From: DASQUK01 sp046723645
Lineage (GTDB): Bacteria > Actinomycetota > Acidimicrobiia > Acidimicrobiales > VFJN01
Assembly: GCA_046723645.1 (NCBI GenBank)
Contig: JBKOUY010000013.1
Location: 1-8,331 of the forward strand
Direction of reading: 5' to 3'
DNA: 8,331 nucleotides
Below the pieces are notes generated by a model, which saw only the letters and a program-made list of their open reading frames with translations, made no database searches and had not been told where the DNA came from. Made by a program: the position numbers and the translations under genes. Shown one piece after another: positions 1-3,689 of this stretch (positions within the stretch are counted from its first letter, which is position 1; each line of letters starts with the position of its first letter).

Positions 1-392
1 GGGTCGGCCAGCAGGATCAGCGCGTCGCCCGGCTCGAACGTCGAGGCCGACAGGCCCTGCAGCGCGATCCCCGCCGACGTGCGAGTCGCCTCGAGGCGAA
101 CCGTACGGGGCGGAGCTGCCAGGCGTCCGGCCCACAGGCCGAGAGCGGGCGCGTCCTCCACCTCCCGCGGCCCACCCAGGACGGCCACCGCGGTCGTGCC
201 CACGAGGGCGCGGGGCCTCAGCATGCGATTGACCGCGGCGGCCATGTCGCCGAAGTCGTCACGGTGCTGCGGCGACGCGAACACGGCCGCGACGTCGGGT
301 TCGGTCCCGAGCCGTTCGAGCACCGCGCCGATGACCTCGCCCGTGGCCTCGGCGGCGTCGGGGTGCTCCGACAGGGCGCTGGCGAACGTCAT
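1..392 (-). CDS. FIST-domain sensory protein, N-terminal part (3' end beyond window)
   Basis: I translated this frame by hand from the ATG at 392; it stays open for 130 codons to the left edge, so only the N-terminal third or so of the protein is visible. The protein begins MTFASALSEHPDAAEATGEV. Further on it has a VLERLG helix, a VAAVFASPQH strand, AAAVNRMLRP, VGTTAVAVLGG, REVEDAPALGLWAGRL, and near the edge GDALILLADP. This order (FA-ALS-HPD-A-EA, then GxTAVxVxGGxREVE, then LWAGRLP) is the pattern of the FIST N-terminal domain. FIST is a predicted small-ligand sensing domain, often next to a FIST_C domain, which would lie outside the window. No signal peptide is seen, so a cytoplasmic location is likely. 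A Shine-Dalgarno-like GAGGG (397-401) lies 4 bases before the ATG and overlaps the stop codon of the upstream gene, so translational coupling to that gene is likely. The ligand and partner are unknown. Family call is fairly secure; function is not. Confidence 0.8.
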   Translation of the reverse strand, partial: MTFASALSEHPDAAEATGEVIGAVLERLGTEPDVAAVFASPQHRDDFGDMAAAVNRMLRPRALVGTTAVAVLGGPREVEDAPALGLWAGRLAAPPRTVRLEATRTSAGIALQGLSASTFEPGDALILLAD

Positions 393-396
393 CGGA

Positions 397-401
397 CCCT
401 C
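397..401 (-). promoter_or_regulatory. Shine-Dalgarno site for the FIST gene
   Basis: On the minus strand GAGGG is followed by four bases and the ATG at 392. It overlaps the TGA (402-400) of the upstream gene. It supports the ATG at 392 over the ATG at 403, which meets a stop after four codons. Confidence 0.55.
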
Positions 402-801
402 ATGCGGGGGCGCGGTCCGGCCCCGGGACCAAGGTGTAGGGAACGACGGTGATGTGCCCGGCGCCGACGCGACACTGCGCCTCCACCGTGCCGTAGTCGG
501 CGAAGTCGACCTCGGCCCGCACCAGTCGGTACGTGAACTTGCCCGGCTCCACCTGGAACGGCTGGACGTTGCGCGCCACCTGCTCGCCGTCCCGGCGGAA
601 CACGACCTCGAGGACGCCGCTACCGGACTCGTCGGGCGGGCACCGCACGACGACGATCAGGTGGGGCGCGACCGTCACGGGCGGCGGCGACGGCGCCACC
701 GCCGAGAAGTGCACACCCGCGAGGTCGATCAGGGTCGGTCCGCCCTCGAACGTCGGCCGCAGGTCGATGGACTCGACGAACAGGGCAGCGACGATGTTCA
801 T
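400..801 (-). CDS. Small soluble protein of unknown function (possibly DUF6941-like)
   Basis: The product is 133 residues and begins MNIVAALFVESIDL. It is rich in predicted beta strands (for example HLIVVVRC, LEVVFRRDGEQVARN, FTYRLVRAEVDF, HITVVPYTLVP), with no signal peptide or membrane segment, so it is probably a cytoplasmic beta-sandwich. The opening (strand, ALF/ADA-like, then a GG-containing turn) and the 'dose-dependent strand' layout recall actinobacterial proteins of the DUF6941 type, but that is memory-based and weak. I assign no function. The gene starts 54 bases after the desaturase stop codon, on the same strand, and ends 7 bases before the FIST start codon. A TANNNT hexamer lies 7 bases before the ATG, so it probably has its own leaderless promoter and co-transcribes FIST. 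Reading frame and coupling to a recognisable FIST gene make it a convincing gene despite the unknown family. Confidence 0.75.
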   Translation of the reverse strand: MNIVAALFVESIDLRPTFEGGPTLIDLAGVHFSAVAPSPPPVTVAPHLIVVVRCPPDESGSGVLEVVFRRDGEQVARNVQPFQVEPGKFTYRLVRAEVDFADYGTVEAQCRVGAGHITVVPYTLVPGPDRAPA

Positions 802-808
802 GCCCCCG

Positions 809-814
809 AAACTA
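809..814 (-). promoter_or_regulatory. Predicted -10 box of a leaderless promoter for the small protein/FIST unit
   Basis: The minus strand reads TAGTTT, then seven bases (cgggggc), then the ATG at 801. This spacing would place the transcription start at or next to the start codon. No good -35 box is visible. The same geometry occurs before three other genes in the window, which is the main reason for the call. Confidence 0.45.
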
Positions 815-815
815 G

Positions 816-840
816 TGGGGTGGCTCGTCGAGCCACTCCG
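816..840. repeat. Inverted repeat between desaturase and small-protein genes (terminator or operator)
   Basis: The core is a perfect 7-base inverted repeat, GTGGCTC (820-826) and GAGCCAC (830-836), around a 3-base loop (GTC). Flanking pairs extend it to 11 positions on the plus strand with two G-T wobbles. On the minus strand, which is the direction of transcription here, those wobbles become mismatches, so the stable stem is about 7 base pairs plus a GG/CC extension. A short TTT follows, inside AGTTTC. It could be a weak intrinsic terminator for the desaturase. It also sits just upstream of the predicted -10 box of the next gene, where an operator would lie. Confidence 0.5.
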
Positions 841-855
841 CGAGGGACGATCCGG

Positions 856-1599
856 TCAGCCGGTGCGAACTGGTTCTCGCACCGGGGGACGGTCGTGGCG
901 CACGCGGGCCCACCCGAACCGGCGCAGGAACCGGATGAACGGCCACGAGGGGTCGTACTCGCCCCGGCGGAATGCCAGCCGGGCCGAGGTGGGGGCGGCG
1001 TGGTGGTTGTTGTGGAGCCCCTCGCCACCGGTGAGCCACGCCAGCCACTGGAGGTTGGTGGCCTGGTTGTCGTGCGGCCGGGCGCCGAAGGTGTGCGTCA
1101 CCGCGTTGATCGAGGCGTTGAGCGATAGGTACAGCACCACGTGGACGGCGGCGGCGAGGGCCGCCCAGATCGGCCCGAGGAGGAGGACCAGCAGTGCGAT
1201 GCCGATGCCCAGCCCGAGCCAGCCGTGGTCGAACAGCGCCCGGTCCCAGCGGTCGGGGGGAAGGTCGCGTGCGTAGCGGGGGACGGTCACCCCGTCCCGG
1301 GCGGCCCGCCGGTAGAGCGCGGGGTTGGTGAGCTGGACCCGCACCCACCCGAGTAGGACGGGGGAGTGGGGGTCGCCCTCGACGTCGGTGAACGCATGGT
1401 GGCGCCGGTGCACCGCCGCCCACTCCCGGGGCTTGAGGCCCGTGGAGATCCATATGATCACCCGGAACGCGAACGCTACGGCGGGCGCCAGCGTGACCGC
1501 CCGATGGGCGAGCGTGCGGTGCAGGTAGACCGTGGTCGCGAAGTTGGCGACTTGGCTCGTGACGATGCCGACCAGCACGGCGATGACGGGCGCGGGCAT
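856..1599 (-). CDS. Membrane fatty acid (acyl-CoA delta-9 type) desaturase
   Basis: This 247-residue protein is a membrane-bound di-iron desaturase, expected to insert a cis double bond into an acyl chain using O2 and electrons from a ferredoxin or reductase encoded elsewhere. The three histidine boxes are present: HRTLAH (27-32), HRRHH (64-68) and HNNHH (196-200). Family context residues are also there: TDVEGDPHSP after box 2, NASINAVTH (161-169), and GGEGLHNNHH at box 3. Hydrophobic segments lie near 4-24, 38-54, 127-144 and 146-163. It is short compared with many family members (about 300 residues or more) and carries no fused electron-transfer domain. I chose the ATG at 1599. An in-frame TTG at 1635 would add 12 residues, but that TTG forms part of the predicted -35 box. 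The ATG lies 7 bases after a -10 box and has no Shine-Dalgarno, which fits leaderless translation. The gene is divergent from a TetR gene that probably represses it. Substrate (acyl-CoA or acyl-lipid) and double-bond position cannot be read from sequence. Confidence 0.9.
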   Translation of the reverse strand: MPAPVIAVLVGIVTSQVANFATTVYLHRTLAHRAVTLAPAVAFAFRVIIWISTGLKPREWAAVHRRHHAFTDVEGDPHSPVLLGWVRVQLTNPALYRRAARDGVTVPRYARDLPPDRWDRALFDHGWLGLGIGIALLVLLLGPIWAALAAAVHVVLYLSLNASINAVTHTFGARPHDNQATNLQWLAWLTGGEGLHNNHHAAPTSARLAFRRGEYDPSWPFIRFLRRFGWARVRHDRPPVREPVRTG

Positions 1600-1606
1600 T
1601 GAGGGG

Positions 1607-1635
1607 AGGGTATCTACCGACAGGTCGGTAGACAA
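1607..1635 (-). promoter_or_regulatory. Predicted desaturase promoter
   Basis: On the minus strand a -35 box TTGTCT (1635-1630) and a -10 box TACCCT (1612-1607) are separated by exactly 17 bases. The -10 box is 7 bases before the ATG at 1599, so the mRNA should be leaderless or nearly so. The -35 box matches TTGACA at four of six positions. The inverted repeat at 1613-1632 fills the spacer and touches the -35 box, so a bound repressor would block RNA polymerase. Confidence 0.6.
1613..1632. promoter_or_regulatory. Likely TetR operator between desaturase and TetR genes
   Basis: Two perfect 9-base arms, TCTACCGAC (1613-1621) and GTCGGTAGA (1624-1632), flank a 2-base centre (AG). The 20-base dyad lies in the desaturase promoter spacer and just upstream of the TetR gene's own promoter. 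TetR-family dimers bind dyads of this size, and ACCGAC/GTCGGT half-sites are of a kind seen in this family. The likely binder is the product of the adjacent gene at 1671, which would then control both the desaturase and itself. Confidence 0.75.
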
Positions 1636-1656
1636 CGAAGCGCCCGCAGCGGCCGG

Positions 1657-1662
1657 TAGCCT
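1657..1662 (+). promoter_or_regulatory. Predicted -10 box of the TetR gene (leaderless)
   Basis: TAGCCT is followed by eight bases and the GTG at 1671, with no Shine-Dalgarno between. A -35 box at normal spacing (about 1634-1639, aacgaa) is poor. TAGACA at 1629-1634 resembles a -35 box but is 22 bases away, too far for a standard promoter. The operator at 1613-1632 lies directly upstream, consistent with autoregulation. Confidence 0.45.
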
Positions 1663-1670
1663 CCCACCCC

Positions 1671-2285
1671 GTGGCGAATGAGGGCGAAGGCAGCTCGACG
1701 CGGGAGGCGATCCTGGTCGAGGCGAGGCATTGCTTTGCCCAGAACGGCTACGAAGGCACGTCGCTGAACGACATCGCCGCGGGTGTCGGCATCCGCCGCG
1801 CCAGCCTGCTGCACCACTTCCACTCGAAGGAAGCGATCTACCAGGCGGTGTGCGAGCGCGCCGTGGCCGACTGGGGCGAGTGCATCGAGCAGGCCGTCAG
1901 CGGGCCGGTCGGCGAGGGCTGGAACTACGTCGACCAGGTGCTCACCGCCGCCGTGCGGTGGTTCGCCCAGAACCCCGAGTTCGTTCGCCTAGTCCGCCAC
2001 GAGTCCCTGACCGCCGGCGACCACCTCGGCTTCGATCTGGGCATGGCGATCCGTCCGTGGTTCGAGCGGGCGGTGAACCACTTCGACCGCGAGATGGGCG
2101 CCGGCCGGTTTCGCAAGCACGATCCCGAGCAGCTGCTGATCAGCGGCTACGGCGCGGTGCTGAACTACTTCAGCGACGTGCACTTCCTCGAGAGCCTGCT
2201 CGGCAGGGACCCGATGACCGAGGAGGCCATCGAGGCCCGCATCGAAGCGGTCCGCGAGTTCTTCCGGGCTGCGCTCGAGCCCTGA
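1671..2285 (+). CDS. TetR/AcrR-family transcriptional regulator, probable repressor of the divergent desaturase
   Basis: The protein has 204 residues, normal for the family. The N-terminal DNA-binding domain spans about residues 9-60: REAILVEARHCFAQNGYEGTS is helix 1 and its turn, and SLNDIAAGVGIRRASLLHHF (31-50) followed by HSKEAIYQAV is the classic TetR helix-turn-helix and helix 4. The rest is a helical ligand-binding and dimerisation domain (WFAQNPEFVRLVRHES, then WFERAVNHFDREM, then IEAVREFFRAAL). The start is a GTG 8 bases after a -10-like hexamer, so translation is probably leaderless. No other in-frame start gives a complete domain. The divergent desaturase and the 20-base dyad between them suggest it controls membrane lipid unsaturation, perhaps by sensing acyl-CoA as the DesT and FadR-type TetR proteins do. 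That ligand is inference only; the pocket residues give no direct answer. Confidence 0.92.
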   Translation: MANEGEGSSTREAILVEARHCFAQNGYEGTSLNDIAAGVGIRRASLLHHFHSKEAIYQAVCERAVADWGECIEQAVSGPVGEGWNYVDQVLTAAVRWFAQNPEFVRLVRHESLTAGDHLGFDLGMAIRPWFERAVNHFDREMGAGRFRKHDPEQLLISGYGAVLNYFSDVHFLESLLGRDPMTEEAIEARIEAVREFFRAALEP

Positions 2286-2288
2286 CGC

Positions 2289-2319
2289 GCTGAGCCTCCG
2301 ACGCTTCCCGTGGCTCGGC
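2289..2319 (+). terminator. Possible terminator hairpin after the TetR gene
   Basis: GCTGAGCC (2289-2296) can pair with GGCTCGGC (2312-2319), one pair being G-U, around a 15-base loop. It starts 3 bases after the TetR stop codon. There is no T-run after it and the loop is large, so it is a weak candidate. Confidence 0.3.
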
Positions 2320-2326
2320 AGGCCGC

Positions 2327-2355
2327 TTGCCCGCCGCGATGATATCAAGTAGTAT
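2327..2355 (+). promoter_or_regulatory. Predicted promoter of the padR-ABC operon
   Basis: A -35 box TTGCCC (2327-2332) and a -10 box TAGTAT (2350-2355) are 17 bases apart, each matching the consensus at four of six positions. Transcription would begin near 2361-2363, giving a leader of about 24 bases with a weak ribosome-binding site (GGGATCGAG, 2371-2379). TATGCT at 2362-2367 is an alternative -10 box. The region is AT-rich against its very GC-rich surroundings. Confidence 0.55.
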
Positions 2356-2369
2356 ACGAAGTATGCTAC
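2349..2369. promoter_or_regulatory. Likely PadR operator
   Basis: The arms GTAGTATAC (2349-2357) and GTATGCTAC (2361-2369) are an inverted repeat with one mismatch around a 3-base centre (GAA). The repeat covers the -10 box and predicted transcription start of the padR operon. PadR-family repressors typically bind AT-rich dyads over their own promoters. A separate perfect 8-base palindrome, TGATATCA (2340-2347), lies immediately upstream and could be an accessory site. Confidence 0.7.
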
Positions 2370-2385
2370 CGGGATCGAGTCACCC

Positions 2386-2970
2386 ATGAGCGTCCGGCAC
2401 GCACTGTTGGCGCTCCTCAGCGAGGGGCCGAAGTACGGGCTCCAGCTCCGCCAGGAGTTCGAGGCGGGCACCGGCGACGTGTGGCCGCTGAACGTGGGTC
2501 AGGTGTACACGACGCTCCAGCGGCTGGAGCGTGACGGGCTCATCGAGTCCGACGACACCGGCGAGGACGGGCCCCAGAAGGGCTTTCGCATCACCGCGGC
2601 GGGAGAGACGGAGCTGGACGACTGGCTGCGGACGCCGCCGGACATGCCATCGCCGCCCCGCGACGAGCTCGTCATCAAGGTCCTCGTCGCGTTGCGGGTC
2701 CCGGGTATCGATGTCCGAAAGCTCGTCCAGACCCATCGCCGGCACCTGGTCGAGCTGATGCAGCAGTACACGAGGCTGAAGGCGGAGACGACCGACGGCG
2801 ACATCGGCTTGGCGCTGGTCGTGGATGCCGAGCTCTTCCGCCTCGACGCGGTGGTGCGCTGGCTCGACGCGGTGGACGGCCGGCTCCCGAACCTGCCCGC
2901 CGCTGAGCCCACGGCCCGGTCGCGATCGGCGCCGGAGCGGCTGCGCAGGAGGATGGGGGTGCGGCGATGA
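2386..2970 (+). CDS. PadR-family transcriptional regulator
   Basis: The product is 194 residues. Residues 1-80 form the PadR winged helix: MSVRHALLALLSEGPKYGLQLRQEF (helix 1 to 2), VGQVYTTLQRLERDGLIE (recognition helix 3 with the family motif VYxxLxRLExxGLI), then the wing, KGFRITAAGETELDDWL. The region from about 87 to 165 (RDELVIKVLVALRV, then HRRHLVELMQQYTRLKAE, then VVDAELFRLDAVVRWLD) matches the C-terminal helical dimerisation domain of the larger PadR subfamily. The tail is basic and disordered-looking (RSRSAPERLRRRMGVRR). The stop codon overlaps the ATG of the ABC ATPase gene (ATGA at 2967-2970). The gene is preceded by an inverted repeat over its promoter, so it most likely represses its own operon, and the ABC genes with it, until a ligand binds. 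The inducer is not identifiable. Family call is firm. Confidence 0.93.
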   Translation: MSVRHALLALLSEGPKYGLQLRQEFEAGTGDVWPLNVGQVYTTLQRLERDGLIESDDTGEDGPQKGFRITAAGETELDDWLRTPPDMPSPPRDELVIKVLVALRVPGIDVRKLVQTHRRHLVELMQQYTRLKAETTDGDIGLALVVDAELFRLDAVVRWLDAVDGRLPNLPAAEPTARSRSAPERLRRRMGVRR

Positions 2971-3689
2971 CGGCCCTTGAGCTGGAGGGCGTGTCCAAGG
3001 TCTACGGCGAGGGCGCGGCCGAGGTGCGGGCCCTGGTGGACGTGGACCTGTCGGTCGAGCTCGGCGTGCTGGTTGCCGTCATGGGCCCCAGCGGCTCGGG
3101 CAAGAGCACGCTGCTCACGATCGCAGGGAGCCTCGAGGAACCGAGCGCGGGTGAGGTGAGCGTCGGCGCCGCCCGGCTCTCGGCCATGTCGCGCGACGAG
3201 CGGGCGCGCCTTCGGCGGCGCTCGATCGGTTACGTGTTCCAGGACTTCAACCTCCTGGCGGGGCTCACGGCGATCGAGAACGTGACCCTCCCCCTCGAGC
3301 TCGACGGCGTCGCCGCCCACAAGGCCCGGGGCGCGGCCATGGAGGCGCTGGAGCGGCTCGACATCGCCGACAAGGCCCAGCGGTTCCCCGACGACCTGTC
3401 CGGTGGCGAGCGACAACGGGTGGCCATCGCCCGCGCCATCGTCGGGGACCGCTACCTGCTGCTGGCGGACGAGCCCACGGGAGCGCTCGACTCGGTCAAC
3501 GGCGAGGCGGTGATGCGACTGCTGCGCGCCGCGTGCCGGAGCGGGGTGGCGGGCGTTGTCGTGACCCACGAGGCGCAGTCGGCCTCGTGGGCCGACCGCA
3601 TCGTGTTCCTGCGCGACGGGCGCGTCGTCGATCAAACCGCGCCGCTCGCGGGTCCCGAGTCTCTGCTCACGCCCGGTCCGGCGCGGTGA
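2967..3689 (+). CDS. ABC transporter ATP-binding protein (MacB/LolD/DevA type)
   Basis: This 240-residue cytoplasmic nucleotide-binding domain powers the permease encoded next to it. All motifs are intact: Walker A GPSGSGKST (40-48), Q-loop Gln92 in YVFQDFNLL, signature LSGGERQ (144-150), Walker B LLLADEP (164-170) with catalytic Glu169, D-loop GALDS, and H-loop His201 in VVVTHE. The QDFNLL, LPLEL and NPTGALDS-like pattern (here EPTGALDS) is typical of ATPases that pair with FtsX-like permeases. The length fits a single-domain subunit. The start is an ATG in an ATGA overlap with padR. An AGGAGG lies 14 bases upstream, too far for an ideal site, with a GGGGG closer in; translational coupling probably matters. 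The stop overlaps the GTG of the permease gene (GTGA at 3686-3689), so the two subunits should be made in balance. The substrate cannot be told from the ATPase. Confidence 0.95.
   Translation: MTALELEGVSKVYGEGAAEVRALVDVDLSVELGVLVAVMGPSGSGKSTLLTIAGSLEEPSAGEVSVGAARLSAMSRDERARLRRRSIGYVFQDFNLLAGLTAIENVTLPLELDGVAAHKARGAAMEALERLDIADKAQRFPDDLSGGERQRVAIARAIVGDRYLLLADEPTGALDSVNGEAVMRLLRAACRSGVAGVVVTHEAQSASWADRIVFLRDGRVVDQTAPLAGPESLLTPGPAR

Noticed and set aside
401..403. ATG overlapping the small-protein stop (ATGA style) as the start of the FIST gene
   Set aside because: Read from 403 on the minus strand it meets TGA after four codons. The ATG at 392 is in the open FIST frame and has its own Shine-Dalgarno.
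264..452. 62-codon plus-strand frame as a small gene
   Set aside because: It is the exact antisense frame of the FIST gene and composed mostly of Arg/Gly; no ribosome-binding or promoter signal supports it.
79..1128. 349-codon plus-strand frame over the left-hand genes
   Set aside because: It runs antisense across the FIST gene, the small-protein gene and part of the desaturase, all of which are supported by family motifs. Its product is compositionally biased with no motif.
1629..1662. TAGACA (1629-1634) with TAGCCT (1657-1662) as a standard TetR-gene promoter
   Set aside because: The spacer is 22 bases, too long for a usual sigma-70 type promoter; only the -10 box is kept.
2499..3635. 378-codon minus-strand frame opposite padR and the ATPase
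   Set aside because: Antisense to two genes with intact motifs; sequence looks like a shadow and has no start signal of note.
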